64,000 bases of DNA, from NCBI GenBank assembly GCA_026874595.1, contig CM049321.1, forward strand, positions 11,273,979-11,337,978. The letters run 5' to 3'. A program made the position numbers and the translations under genes. The notes beneath the pieces are model-generated. The model did no database searches, was not told the origin of the DNA, and worked only from the letters and a program-made list of their open reading frames with translations. This DNA is from Sipunculus nudus. Taxonomy: Eukaryota > Annelida > Sipuncula > Golfingiida > Sipunculidae. Of this stretch, positions 28,601-38,093 are shown in pieces. Numbering within the stretch: the first letter of the stretch is position 1; every line of letters begins with the position of its first letter.

Positions 28601-31600
28601 AACCAATCATATCAACCAACCATGGCCTTTATTACCTCTTCCTCTTACACTTTATCTCCATTTGATATTATTTTAGATTTTTACCTTCAAGGTTAACGTC
28701 AGCTGAGCACTGTGACCCATAGGTCCCTTGTTTTGGTTTACCTTTAGTCTTTTACTTGTTATTAATTAGATTACAACAAATATGGTTGTCCTTCCTGGTT
28801 TAAGGTAAAGGTGACCTGTTTGGCACGGACCTGGCCCATCAAGATCAGATCATAAAATCTAGCTGTGATGTCAAGTCCCTCACCTACTGCGATCTCCAGT
28901 GCATTTTGCTCAAGGGATTGTGGGATGTCATGGGAATGTACCCAGAATTTGCCGAGAAATTTGCCGAAGATATCCAGCATGACCTTACATACAATCTGCG
29001 AGAGGGATACGAGAATGAGGTAAGTATCCCATTTATAGGTGGGATTTAATTTTTATTTAAAAAAAAATTAAATTTTTACTGTAAATATAGAAGGATTCTT
29101 GTCAGATACCATGATTGCAGTGTTTGGAATCTAGAGACAATGATGGGACCTTAGGTTAGCTTCAGTTGCCAAGGCAAAGAAACATCATTTTTCAAAACAT
29201 GGGGCCTGGACAGCTTAGCGGTAAAATGCTTGGCTTTCTCCGATGGCGACCCGGGTTCGATCCCTGGTGTGGCTATGAGAGTGGGTTGTAGTTGCCCGTC
29301 CAAGGTCGGTGGTTTTCTCTGGGTCCTCCGGTTTCCTCCACCCTTTCCGACTACCGAGCCCCAACATCCGAGCCATGGAGAGTGCCTCGTATTAGTTATA
29401 ATAACTAGTTGTACAATCCATGTAAAATAAATAAAGTTTATATTTAAAACATTTAGCTCATTTGTTGAATTGTACATTGGAAGTGTTGCAGCCCTACGAG
29501 TGCAGCCATTTTAACCATTGAACAAACCTTTAGAAGTTACTTGAAGAATAGATGGTCATATCAGTTCACTGTGTAAAGCATGACTGCACAGCAAAATTTA
29601 CTATATTTTCCAGTATTTCAGCTGAAAATTCCTAATAACTCTTATATTTGTCTCCATTGCTCCTATAAAATTCCTGTATATTTCTTGAGCAGCCTTGTGA
29701 GAGCTTGAATAGGGCTGTGACTCAAAATATTTCCCACTTTTGTCAGTGTCATTCAAATTTACACTAGATCAGTATCTCATTAAATTTACTCACGCCAGAT
29801 AATGAGCCTTCAGATAAATGTGGAGCAAACCATAAAGTCATTCTTACTGGGATTGTGTCAGCTTATATTGTGGATGTGAGTGATAAAGCCTGGCATGCTT
29901 ACCAACTGTGGGATTTTTCAACAGATAAAATACAACAACATAGCGATTTGATTTTTAAATCACTAAATAGCCTGAAAGATCAGTCTGATATAGAATGATA
30001 ATCATTTATTTGACAAAACATTATACTGCCAGTCAACAGGGTACATGCTTAACTAAAGATATGGAGGGTTGAAGGCTACTCCAATGCTGCTTAACTTCAA
30101 ATACTTTTATGTGGAGACTCTGGCTAGTAACTAAGTGAGAGAGCCATAGGGTGGGGTCTACACCATAGGTCTGCTACCTGGCTTAGTAAATTTAGGCCCC
30201 CATCCTGACCCATAGGGCTGCCTGCTTTATCAAACAGGGATTTTGGGTATGTGTAGGAGGGGAATATTAAGGGTATATATAGTATATAAGGGTATATATG
30301 GAATATCCTACAAGGGGTCAGGAGATATGATGCAAGTATTCTTGAATCAGGGCTGGCTGGCTAAAGTTATTTGTGAAATCCAGTGCCGATTGCCTAAGAT
30401 GGGCCATAAATAATGAAGGACATATAATGGTAATCAGTTAAACATTACAAAATTTTAAAATAATTTAAGAAAAGACTTTGTGTAAGGCAAGGAGACATTA
30501 TCCAACTGCCGTTTGGTGTTGCTAACTCATCAGCTGGTTGATAATCAGTGATTAATTGTTCAACCAATGCATAATATTTAAAATTTTCTTTTTTATAATA
30601 ATGGTCAATGAAATAACATTAACTTGGTTTGCAAAGTAAGCATTTGATTAAAAGTTGTACACTTGTTACTATATGATATACAGTGGAACCTCTTCTAAAG
30701 GGCATCTTTCCACTTAGGGCACCTCATACCGGTATTTACAGCCACTAATGGGCAGTCCCCAGAAAGTAGGTTCCAAAATCTGTAACCCCCAACTAACGAA
30801 CCTTTCTATTGCTGGCAATATGTTGGTTCCCATTGATGTCCGTAATTCGGAGGTTCTACTTTAATTTGGTGTTGAATTCAGATAAGGAACTTGGGTTCAT
30901 GGGTCACTTGTAATTATTATGTTGCTAGGAGGCAGAGATGAATGGTAACCTTCCAATGACCTTGCCATCAATATCTGAAGACGACGAAGAGGAAGAAGAG
31001 GAGGAGGAAGAACAACGAGAAAAAGAAGATCTCGATGCAAACGTGGACAGCAAGTCTACGAACAAATCAGAGACCATTCCACTCAACTCAATGGAAACCC
31101 GCTCACTTCACCTCCCAAACGTCTTGTCAGGTCGGAAAGGTCGGAGTATTTTCAAAAAGAGTGCAAGCATGGACCACGCCGTCGACTTTAAGGATGCCAG
31201 TCCCTATCACAGCCTTGATGGGTAGGTTTGGCTATGACACGATTTATGTCCTGTGCAAGGTTACTATGCCCTTAAACAGACTTTGCATCTGAAATATATA
31301 TTGAAGTAATAAAAATATATTCAAATTTGATTTTCTAGGGAGTTAGATCACACTATACTGAGTCATGCTATGAGAAATGTATATGTTTTATGCTAATGGT
31401 GTTTCAGGAATCAAGAATTGTGAAACAAAGAAATATCAAGAAACATACGTGATTTTGATCATCCCATTGATTTAAATGGGAAACTGAATTATATTTAGAT
31501 TATCAAAAATTTCTGTGAAATGAAATAAATCCTACTTACTAGGATAAGAATAATATACTTTAAATCCCTTTAGGATTTCTACTCATTCAAATAAATAAGG

Positions 31601-34583
31601 TTAGTATACATTTTGATTATCTCTGGTATCAGAGCAGACATTTCACAGTGCAAAGAAGTACATCCCAGGTTATGCTGACATGACTGTAGAACACTTAAAA
31701 TGAACCACAAGTACATATTTTCTTGCTATGCATGCATTGTCTTGTCGCTAAGTTGTGAGAGGTCTTGTGAACCACGGAAATCTAGAACCTAGCGGATTAA
31801 AATTTAGGCATAAATTATTAAATAAATTCCTATTTTAGTTGTTATTATTTCCTTCTAATATTAGATCGTTTCTAACATATGCAAAATAAACATACCTTAT
31901 TTTTTACACTGTTACATATTTAATCAACCTTAAAATTGTTTGTTGCTTCTACTTTTTTGTGTGAAAGTGCCATAAAATTTAAGGATATTAAAATCTTCCA
32001 TTAGAAATACCTTAAGACCTTCAGATCTAGGAGGGTGATCTTGAAGGTTTTAATACAGGTTGTGGGTTGCAAAACCCAAACTCTAGTTGTAAGACAGCCA
32101 AAATTTATATTCAGCAAATTATGCATCTATCATGACAATATCAGTTGAAAACCTTTTTCTCTTTCCAGTCAGGAGTGTCTCAAATGGTAAGCGTCCAAGT
32201 CCTTTATTGTGTGATTAAGGGTTTATCAGCTTTTTAGACAAAAATGTTAGAAAATACCAAATCAACATGATTTTTTATTTTAACTTTTTTTTGGTGGAGA
32301 TCCTGGCTTTGAGTCATGTGCTATGCCTCTTAGCCACTGAAGCCGGTATTAACATGATTGTTTGACAAAATGAAAAATTGATCAGAATTAACTAAAATAC
32401 TATTCTTGTCACCCTAAAAACATGCAGCAATAAAGTAAAATCTTTAATAAATACATGCACTTGGTTTTAATCTGGTCAAACATTCTCTATAAATTTTGAC
32501 TAAAAAGCTTTCCCTGTCTTATCAGAAATAATTTTATGTGGAAGTGGTAATAGTCCGGGCCAAGGGTGACTTATGGTTCAGTTACTTTGTGTTCCTTACA
32601 GGGCAATGGGCCAAAATATGTCTTTTAAGAAGTCCTTTTAAAATGGAGAACAAAATTCTTGTTGCTTTTTTTGGTGATTGGGTGATATTTTTAATATGAA
32701 TTTAAATGAATTCTTGTTTTACAGAAGATAATTTCTATAAGAGAAAAAAAGTCAGTTTAAAGTTTTTAACATGATCAGTTTTCATATTAACTGAATTCTT
32801 TTTTTTCAGAAGATATTTTTATAAGAGAAAAACTTGATGATATCTTGAATACCCTCATTTTATTAATAGGAAATGAGTATTAAAAGTTCACCAAAAGAAA
32901 TAATAGATTTACAAAAATGTTTGTAAAAGTTGTCAGTATTCTAATATTCTGTTAAACCTATTCCCAATTCTCATATTACCTCTTTTTTAGATATCAGTGT
33001 ATTTTATTTGAATTGTGACCGTTGACCAAGTGCATTATTATGGAGTCAGTAGTTATAAGGGCATCTTTCATCCTTTGAAGAGATTTTGTCAAAAATATTG
33101 AATTTCCCATGCAAAATATGAACCTGTCCAACAGGAATGGTCATCCATTTATCTTTTGTCATTTATTTTTGTCTTCTGTCTAATGTTGGCAAGATAATAA
33201 TACAATAAGTTTCCATAATTGTTTATTATCAAAAGCAATACTGAATTTGTATCTCTGCCCTTGTATTAAAAATGATCCTAGAACTGTTTATCAACGCGAT
33301 TCACTGTACTCCGGTCATGAAATGAGAATGTTTGTAGGGTCAAAATAATTATTATTGAAAATAACAGGTCCAAGGAAATATATGATATTATGCATGGATT
33401 GACAGAATTTCTTGGTGATGGAGGGGGCCCTGCTTTGTGTCTTTGTTTTATGGCTTACATTACGTTAAGAGCCTTACCGGAGTTTGTGTCTGTAATATTT
33501 AGCAAACTCCCGCGAAGGAGGCCCTTTGGACACAGGCTGAGGTAATAGTACACGTCTTCATTAGTTCATTTCACATCATTTCCCGTGTACATATTACTTG
33601 TGTCTGGCTAATACGGATGACTGGACTTGCTGACCGATGACCGGTTATGATTTTATCTCCAGTTTTTGCACCGATTTTACCCAGAATGACTTTCCCCTTC
33701 GGGCTACTTTTTTTTGCATGTCATCCATTCTCCACGGGTTTATTTGCACACCACTCCTCGGCGTTAAACGTGGAATGGATTAGTTGCATATCTTTATTCA
33801 CAGCTCAAGCTTTTTATATTACTCAAGATGGCTTTCTTGCATTTTATTTTTACAGGATTTTCTCAGTGTTGCAAGTATATCTTTGTTTTCAGCACAACAT
33901 GTAGGTCAAAAATTGGCCTAGCTAAACCCATTTCTGATTTGTCTTAACAAGAGGGAGTCAAAATAAGGACTTTTATAAGAGAGATTTTGTGAAAGGCGGT
34001 CTATCAGACTTCCAATAGATATCATCTATAATAGCGACTTTTATCATGACAGAATTAGCATTAGAACTTAGGACCACTTCTCTAATATCATAATATCAAA
34101 TATCAAAAGTAAACAATTTATAGACCTGGTGTAACAATACGGCTTAGGCCAAAAAAATAGAAAGGTATGGTTCTCAGGCACTTTTTTTCAGAAATCAATG
34201 CGGGCAAGCGGTATTTTATTTTTGACCTTTTTAGGTATGTTTCGATAAAATGTCATATGAGAAAAGCATGTAAATGACAGGTTTCTTCTTGCTAAACAGG
34301 TAAAGCAACTTCATAACAAAGGAAATCGTATCGAAATTGTATTATTTTACCATCTTGAATGACAAAATCATAATAAAAATGTTTGATGCGGGGGGTTAAA
34401 ATTGACGCGGGCGGTGCCTGAGAACCATACCTTTTATTTTTTTTTTTGGCCTTAGATATGGACGAACATGATTATTTCTTTTAGAAAAATGTATTTATTT
34501 AATAAAAATTTGGCATTGAATTCACAATTATGTATTTATATAGATATATGTAACCAAATGTCAATAGTTCTTTCCCGTTATGA

Positions 34584-34647
<64 letters not shown>

Positions 34648-37600
34648 TAAATATATGATATATATATCAGTATATTTATATATATACAGGTGTTGTGATA
34701 AGATTTTCCCTGATATTTCCAGTGTTGTTTCGATGTTACCGCATGTTCCATATTTTCAGGCTGCATTTTCCATATTTTTAAATCTTGGGTTAAATATTTT
34801 CTGAATGAAATGTTTGCATGTGATGGTTATATATTACTTTTCCCACATTCCTTATCTTTTAGTTACAATGATACTAGTAAAGCAGCCCAGAAGGGCTGCC
34901 AGACTATCACTAAAAATCCTTTCGGGAATTCAAAAAGTCATTCAGAAAATCACCTAAAATCCCTCAAATATAATGGACATGTCGATTCTGTCGCTGGATG
35001 TGGTATAAGGGGGAAGGGCTTGCCAAGTATTGAAATATTATATGCTATTTTGTGTTTCAAAGGATGTCATACAGGAATATGTAATATTACCCTTATCTAA
35101 TAATCATTTGGAAATTTTACTGAATGTTGTTTACTCAAAAAGTAGAAATATGTAATTCACAAGACTAGCATCCTTGAGTTATTTCTAGTGTTAAGTGTAG
35201 CTTAGCACAAGAAGTTCTCATTTTTTTTAGAAATATATAAATTTCTACACCAGCTGACCAGCGCCAGGGTAACATATATCAGTGAAAGGATTTTTTTTTA
35301 TTTTTTCATTTATGCTGGTCTGAATTAATTATATTTACATTTCAGAATAATTTAGGGAAATATGGATTCCTTAACAGCATATTTAATGAATGTACGCGTA
35401 ATATCATATGTACAAATTTATTTTTGTATTTAATCAACCATGAATGCGGTTTTATGAAGCATCCCATTGTAAATAGTCATTAAACCACGTTTGATTTAAT
35501 TTCAAATAGCTTTGTTTATCTTTCAATAGGATATGAGGTCTATGTTTTGCGGAGTGCTTTCCTCATTAATTACTAATTAATAGGTGTACATGGTCTGATG
35601 TGCTGATAAATTAAAATATATATATATATATGAAAACACTTTGACATGTTACATTTTTTCCGAATCACCTATATAATTTTTGCAAGATTTTAAATATAGT
35701 ATGCATCATAGCCTTTTAAGTGCAGAATTGAGTTTACTTATAGCACAGGTTTGAATTGTGTTCTCATATAGACATTGTGTTATTTTTGAGTATATAGAAA
35801 ACGTTTACATTTATCCGTATGTAAGTCTTTCATGTTTTTATGTCAGTTATACATGTGGCAAATTTACAGTCATCCTATGAATAGCTAGAAAAGAACTTTA
35901 GGGTGTCAGTGGTCATGTTTGTTATGTACTGTGCACTGGTACTAGATCAGTTTCGCTTCTTCCGTACACCAAGCACTTGCCGAAAATCCCCTCATTTTCC
36001 TCTGTGTTTCTCTGTAACGAACTTTAGAAGCTTAGGAACTTTTATTTATCACAATGTTAAGTGGTCTTGTTGGCTAATGCTTGTGTTTTGAAATATCTAT
36101 TTTATTGTTTCTGTTTTATCCCCTTTTTGTTAAATACCGTTAACTCTCTATTTAAGGCTTCTGGATCAAAGAATGGATACATCCCCGAAACTACGTAATC
36201 CAGAGTCAAGGTCCCGTCCCTTCCCTGGACGGGTGAGTTTCCAAGCACCCCCTGCGGAGAGCACAAGTTTGACAAGGTCATCTCAACTAGAGCGACATTC
36301 TGGTAAGTCATGTGTGATGATTAAGGTATACTGAAATGAACATGTAAGAAGTTCAGTTTGATGTTATATATTGAAGTAAATATTCTCCTGTTTGTCACTA
36401 ATTCGGTTAGTTTTCAGAGGTTAAAATATATAATTATTATGGAGAAGAAGGATATAATTTATAATTTAAGTATTCCTCAGTTTCTGTCCAAAACAGCAAC
36501 CATGTTTACCATATGTACTAGTCTCTGAAATAACATGTTGTTAGTTTTATAAAGTGGTTCCAGCCAGGGTTCCTATCCATCTTAATAATCAGAGAAAATC
36601 AGGTAGAAAGGTCAGACAATCTTAGGAAAATAAGAATTATCAGGGCAGAAAATTTGAGTGTCCCAAGAGACACGTTGACACTTTGCGATCACGTGTTTTA
36701 TATCCAAATACTGTTACCACTTGATGAATGTCTGCGATTGTTTTTAATGTAGACATTGGTTGACAGATTCTCATTGAGTGATGAAAACTCATGAGGAAAA
36801 AATCAGGGAATTTTGATTATTTATTTATAACAACATCTTTCAATTAATTTTTGTTGACATCAGGTCCTTGTGGCACATACTAATATTCAAATGAAAGAAA
36901 AAATTCTTTAGGTCCTTGTGTTTCAATGTTCTATTAAAAAGCTTGGATTCGTTATGGCTTTGTCAATTTTTTTTCCGAATAAACGGTCACGCATTTGTTA
37001 ACAATTAGTTGTATTTATAGATTAATTTGTTTATAATTAATTGCATTTATAGATTAATTTGTTAACGATTAATTGCATTTATAGATTAATTTGTTAACAA
37101 TCATTTGTATTTATAGATTCATTTGTTAACAATTAATTGTATATATAGATTCATTTGTTAACAATAAGTTGTATGTTTAGAGTCCTTAGGTGATTTACCA
37201 GAACGGATGCAAATTGAAGACATTAAACAAGGCCTGGAAAATACTCAGACGTCGGTGGCTGATCTGGACCAGAAGGTTGCTGCCCTTACACAGGACGTGG
37301 CCAGCTTGGCAGGAGATGTTAAAAAAATGTTACATCTGTTGCAAGTGTCTGGCATACAGAGGCCACCGGCATATTCTGTCCAATCACAAAAAGGCAGCAG
37401 TCAAAGTTTGAATCTGAAAGGACCAATAACCTCACAGTATGATTCCTCTCAGCCAATCAGCCGCAACTTAACAGACAGCGTCAGTTCTGCGTCAGAGGTG
37501 CTAATTTCAAGGTCATCCAGGACAGATGAACCTCAGACATGGTCAGGGTCAAGGCCATTGCTCGGATCAGAATCTGATCGAGAAACAGATAGTTTTGGGA

Positions 37601-37896
37601 ACATACAACTTGGTGGTTCTGTTGAAACAATGGAAACCTGTGTGACCCCTATTGACATTGAATTTTCTGCCAGGGATAACCTGGGTAGGATAACAGATTC
37701 AGACCCTGGGGTCAGGTGGGGATTTAAGGATGGCAGGGATAATGCAAATTTTCAGTTACAGCAAGAAGCAGGGGATGAATTTTACCCGAGCAGATCTCAA
37801 ACTGGTCAGAGCAGCAGAGTAGATGACACAATACTTGAGATGGATGATAATGATGATGATGATGATAAACCAGGCCTACTCTCCACGGATCTATGA
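1446..37896 (+). CDS. Elk-type (KCNH) voltage-gated K+ channel, 10 exons, 5' partial
   Basis: This is the span of a split gene, with exons 1446-1686, 3264-3421, 13333-13537, 15129-15323, 20725-20924, 23628-23877, 28805-29019, 30929-31221, 36157-36302 and 37181-37896. Every junction has GT/AG and compatible phases; the summed length is 2619 nt, giving 872 codons plus a TGA stop. The protein runs from just before S1 through S6, C-linker, cyclic-nucleotide-binding-homology domain (CNBHD) and a long C-terminal tail. KCNH channels are tetrameric plasma-membrane K+ channels that set excitability. The Elk subfamily (Drosophila Elk, vertebrate KCNH3/4/8) is preferred over Eag and Erg because of [42 protein letters not shown] and [10 protein letters not shown]. 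The N-terminal eag/PAS domain is not present, and its exons should lie upstream of the window. The orthologue among KCNH3/4/8 cannot be assigned; invertebrates usually have one Elk gene. Confidence 0.93.
1828..2060 (+). repeat. tRNA-derived SINE family A, old copy
   Basis: The order of blocks matches the copies at 29198 and 50993: GGACAGTCCAGGGTAAAATG (A-box region), a degenerate B box, CCCATCCAAAGCTGGTGGTTT, and the tail GAGAGTGCCTCTTATTAGTT followed by GTTGTACAGTCCATG. It is the most diverged copy. Confidence 0.6.
3264..3421 (+). CDS. Elk channel exon: S2 end, S2-S3 loop, S3
   Basis: The acceptor is CTTACAG and the donor GTAGGT at 3422. The exon enters in phase 1 and leaves in phase 0. It encodes [17 protein letters not shown], then [19 protein letters not shown] (S3) and [11 protein letters not shown]. 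The acidic residues of S2 and S3 that pair with S4 arginines in KCNH channels (D in DISLNF, D in VLDLLAA) are present. The following intron is the largest, about 9.9 kb, and is filled with repeats. Confidence 0.92.
3690..3960. repeat. 23-bp minisatellite in Elk intron 2
   Basis: Four near-perfect units of GTTGACCAAAAAGGGGATTT plus CCT are followed by decaying units to about 4080. The array creates a spurious minus-strand open frame of 143 codons. Confidence 0.9.
4100..8390. other. Elk intron, mostly unrecognised AT-rich DNA
   Basis: No gene or convincing exon is seen. A degenerate 30-33-bp minisatellite (GAAATATAAGAAATGTTGG-type units, alternating with AAAACCATTTAG) fills about 6465-6900, with a short GA run at 6334 and a short (TA)n near 7650. 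Confidence 0.6.
8396..11799 (+). mobile_element. Helitron-like family H1, copy 1, with nested H3
   Basis: The left end is a near-perfect hairpin TAGCTCAGCTGACTGAAAGT...CTGAGCTA (8399-8429), followed by a GTCCGTC-rich stretch. The right end is the palindrome TGACCCATGGGTCA plus CTTGTTT at 11779-11798. Between them are about six 340-bp modules (spacing of the 'CTGATGGTCATGATTTT' block: 8674, 9014, 9349, 9688, 10030, 10369), each with an ACTGGTGGCGCCACCTGTAT-type palindrome. A second element (H3) interrupts it at about 10450. No long ORF is present, so it is non-autonomous. Confidence 0.65.
10450..11614 (+). mobile_element. Non-autonomous Helitron (family H3) nested in H1
   Basis: It starts A|TCCGCCAAAACGAAGTTT with a 5' inverted repeat (GCGGATAC at 10471) and ends TATTCTAG|T at 11614. 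That gives a 5' TC, a 3' CTRR (CTAG) and insertion between A and T, all Helitron hallmarks. A hairpin near the 3' end is clear in the related sequence at 18422-18438 (TAGTCGCTTGTCGACTA) and decayed here. The related H1 copy at 26197-26225 shows the uninterrupted site. Inside are about 275-bp modules with GGTGGCGCCACC palindromes. Confidence 0.65.
11820..13330. other. Elk intron 2, 3' part
   Basis: AT-rich unique-looking sequence. No exon, RNA gene or known repeat was recognised. Confidence 0.5.
13333..13537 (+). CDS. Elk channel exon: S4 voltage sensor and S5
   Basis: The acceptor is TTGTCAG and the donor GTAAGT at 13538. The exon enters in phase 0 and leaves in phase 1. It encodes [17 protein letters not shown], an S4 with K/R every third residue as in Elk channels, then DRYSQY (S4-S5 linker). 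It continues with [23 protein letters not shown] for S5. The exon ends in the turret with NPTNWTV, where NWT is a candidate N-glycosylation sequon, as found in KCNH turrets. Confidence 0.93.
13950..14125. repeat. 20-21-bp minisatellite in Elk intron 3
   Basis: About eight units of AATTTTGTGATAATTTCCCT are present with small variations. They create a repetitive minus-strand ORF ([15 protein letters not shown]), which is not a gene. Confidence 0.85.
15129..15323 (+). CDS. Elk channel exon: turret, pore helix, selectivity filter, S6 start
   Basis: The acceptor is TTTCAG and the donor GTAAGT at 15324. The exon enters and leaves in phase 1. The turret [15 protein letters not shown] is followed by [15 protein letters not shown] (pore helix) and the filter [18 protein letters not shown]. 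The KCNH-type filter GFG (not GYG) is intact. The exon ends in VVAMLIG, the first turns of S6. Confidence 0.95.
15361..15870 (+). mobile_element. Hairpin-ended repeat (H4), right part cut by H2
   Basis: It begins with the hairpin AACCCTGCGCAAAGCGAGGGTT, split here as AACCCTGCGC, AAA, GCGAGGGTT, then a TGTGTGTATGTATGTCTGG stretch as in the start of other Helitron-like copies. A GGGGGGGGGGCATGG tract is at 15708. The right end is not seen before H2 copy B begins. Confidence 0.4.
15884..18625 (+). mobile_element. Helitron-like family H2, copy B (composite)
   Basis: The left end is TTTTTAGTGAACCTGTGAGC at 15881 and the right end GCATTAGGCCTGTAGGCC then TTGTTTAA at 18605-18628. The internal part from about 16850 to 18453 consists of five to six 275-bp modules ending in TGCGGATACACATAGTCGC and TATTCTAG, which is the H3 3' end. 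H2 therefore contains an H3-derived block. The same composite, shortened, is in copy A. Confidence 0.62.
20512..20690 (+). mobile_element. pogo/Tigger-like MITE in Elk intron
   Basis: Inverted ends GGTAGAACCTGTCTGAAAGA(CCACC) and, reversed, CAGTGTTCCCTGAAAAAAGG(ACCACC) flank about 180 bp. It is related to the copy at 56893-57042. Confidence 0.5.
20725..20924 (+). CDS. Elk channel exon: S6 end and C-linker
   Basis: The acceptor is CATTGTAG and the donor GTAATG at 20925. The exon enters in phase 1 and leaves in phase 0. It encodes [19 protein letters not shown], the distal S6 and gate, then the C-linker helices with [20 protein letters not shown] and [16 protein letters not shown]. This segment couples the cytoplasmic CNBHD to the gate. 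It matches the Elk rather than the Erg pattern. Confidence 0.94.
21137..21536 (+). repeat. tRNA-derived SINE family B, copy 1
   Basis: The head resembles a tRNA (GCGGCTCAGGCGTAGAGCAC A box, GAGTTCGAAAACTC B box). A body rich in CACCCAGGGCCTACAGGTGC follows, ending in GGTTACCTCCACC and an A-rich tail. It lies directly before a second copy in the same orientation. Confidence 0.7.
21575..22010 (+). repeat. tRNA-derived SINE family B, copy 2
   Basis: The A box TGGCTCAGGGGTAGAGCGC and B box GGGTTCGAATCTC are well preserved. It ends in GGAGGTTACCTCCA followed by an A-rich tail. Better preserved than copy 1. Confidence 0.75.
22942..23415 (+). mobile_element. MITE family M2 in Elk intron
   Basis: The ends TCAGGCCTGCCAAATCAC and, reversed, TCAGGCCCGCTGAAGG form a short inverted repeat. 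The interior has repeated ACTCTTTTT blocks. The left end reappears at 44747, truncated. Confidence 0.4.
23628..23877 (+). CDS. Elk channel exon: end of C-linker and first half of CNBHD
   Basis: The acceptor is CTTTCAG and the donor GTCAGT at 23878. The exon enters in phase 0 and leaves in phase 1. It encodes [17 protein letters not shown], then [16 protein letters not shown] and [20 protein letters not shown], followed by [16 protein letters not shown]. This is the beta-roll of the CNBHD. The region that binds the phosphate of cAMP/cGMP in true CNB domains is not conserved, as is usual in KCNH proteins, so direct cyclic-nucleotide gating is not expected. Confidence 0.94.
24845..26390 (+). mobile_element. 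Helitron-like family H1, copy 2 (left end missing)
   Basis: It has at least four 340-bp modules (block spacing 25116, 25451, 25791, 26128) and the right end TGACCCACGGGTCACTTGTT. The palindrome-bearing stretch at 26190-26225 is uninterrupted, giving the empty site for the H3 insertion in copy 1. Confidence 0.65.
26557..26883 (+). mobile_element. MITE family M1, TA target
   Basis: The left end is TTAGGCAAAAAAAGAGGTTT then GGTTCTCAGGCAC; the right end GTGCCTGAGAACCATACC is followed by a T-run into which H1 copy 3 is inserted. The interior contains ATAATAACAGAATTGTTTTG and CATAACAAAAGAAATC as in the other copies. Confidence 0.65.
26884..28734 (+). mobile_element. Helitron-like family H1, copy 3
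   Basis: The left hairpin TAGCTCAGCTGACTATAAGT...CTGAGCTATAG is at 26885 and the right end is GTGACCCATAGGTCCCTTGT at 28711. The internal sequence differs from copies 1 and 2 and lacks the GGTGGCGCCACC modules. It matches copies 4 and 5 in places, for example TATGTACATGCCAGAAATTA. Confidence 0.6.
28805..29019 (+). CDS. Elk channel exon: second half of CNBHD with intrinsic ligand
   Basis: The acceptor is GGTTTAAG and the donor GTAAGT at 29020. The exon enters in phase 1 and leaves in phase 0. It encodes GKGDLFG, then [20 protein letters not shown] and [16 protein letters not shown], ending [12 protein letters not shown]. The Y-N-L tripeptide corresponds to the intrinsic ligand that occupies the nucleotide pocket in KCNH channels, described structurally for zebrafish ELK. 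Confidence 0.93.
29198..29450 (+). repeat. tRNA-derived SINE family A
   Basis: The tRNA-like head GACAGCTTAGCGGTAAAATG contains the A box, and CCCGGGTTCGATCCCTGG contains the B box. The body includes GCCCGTCCAAGGTCGGTGG and the tail CTAGTTGTACAATCCATGT followed by AATAAATAAAG. Confidence 0.8.
30679..30862 (+). mobile_element. pogo/Tigger-like MITE in Elk intron 7
   Basis: TACAGTGGAACCTCTTCTAA at the left and, reversed from the right, AAGTAGAACCTCCGAATTAC. Length about 184 bp, with TA at the left border. It ends 67 bp before the acceptor of the 30929 exon. Confidence 0.55.
30929..31221 (+). CDS. Elk channel exon: acidic C-terminal tail
   Basis: The acceptor is TTGCTAG. The donor GTAGGT follows 31221. 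The exon enters in phase 0 and leaves in phase 2; the GG at its end joins the G of the next exon to give Gly. The exon encodes an acidic run, [17 protein letters not shown], then a basic patch [18 protein letters not shown] with RKGRS and KKSAS as possible kinase sites. The tail is low-complexity and diverges quickly in this family, so this exon is supported mainly by frame and splice phase. Confidence 0.83.
34146..34455 (+). mobile_element. MITE family M1, best copy
   Basis: The inverted ends are nearly perfect over about 38 bp: (TTA)GGCCAAAAAAATAGAAAG then GTATGGTTCTCAGGCAC, mirrored by GTGCCTGAGAACCATACC and TTTTTGGCCTTA. TA dinucleotides border both sides, pointing to a Tc1/mariner-type target duplication. 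Length about 310 bp with no ORF. Confidence 0.75.
34585..34686. repeat. (TA)n microsatellite
   Basis: Pure TA from about 34585 to 34640, then imperfect to 34686. Confidence 0.95.
36157..36302 (+). CDS. Elk channel exon: C-terminal tail
   Basis: The acceptor is CTATTTAAG and the donor GTAAGT at 36303. The exon enters in phase 2 and leaves in phase 1. It encodes a Ser/Pro/Arg-rich stretch including [19 protein letters not shown] and [14 protein letters not shown]. The only open frame is the one that preserves the protein on both sides, which supports the call. No domain is recognised. Confidence 0.8.
37005..37180. repeat. 31-bp minisatellite abutting the last Elk exon
   Basis: Five to six units resembling TTAACAATTAATTGTATTTA followed by TAGATTCATTTG run up to the acceptor of the final exon. 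The last unit (ATAAGTTGTATGTTTAG) supplies the splice acceptor itself. Confidence 0.85.
37181..37896 (+). CDS. Elk channel last exon: coiled coil and C-terminus
   Basis: The acceptor is GTATGTTTAG and the frame runs 238 codons to TGA at 37894-37896. The N-terminal part has heptad spacing of hydrophobics ([17 protein letters not shown], then [19 protein letters not shown] and KKMLHLLQV). This matches the C-terminal coiled coil of KCNH channels that aids tetramer assembly. The remainder is Ser/Asp-rich and ends in an Asp run before PGLLSTDL. The exon is preceded by a 31-bp minisatellite. Confidence 0.9.
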
Positions 37897-37956
37897 GTCA
37901 TCAATCAAAATGAATATTATTTCTTATGTCTGTACTACGCCTACAGCCCAGGATGG

Positions 37957-37962
37957 AATAAA
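37957..37962 (+). terminator. Poly(A) signal of the Elk channel gene
   Basis: AATAAA lies 61 bases after the stop codon and is the first canonical signal downstream, implying a short 3' UTR. A hAT-like element begins 130 bases further on, so it is probably outside the transcript. Confidence 0.6.
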
Positions 37963-38093
37963 CAAATATTGAAGATATTTTACTCAGAGGGGCATTGGAT
38001 TGTAGCAGTTCCAAGTCTGCTCATACAGAATTTGTATCAGAGCACAGTATCTATTTGTAACACATATTCCTAATGTTGTTTAGTGATCTTTAT

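Noticed and set aside
29230-29430. 66-codon plus-strand frame (also at 51020)
   Set aside because: The same frame recurs in every SINE A copy; it is SINE sequence read through the B box.
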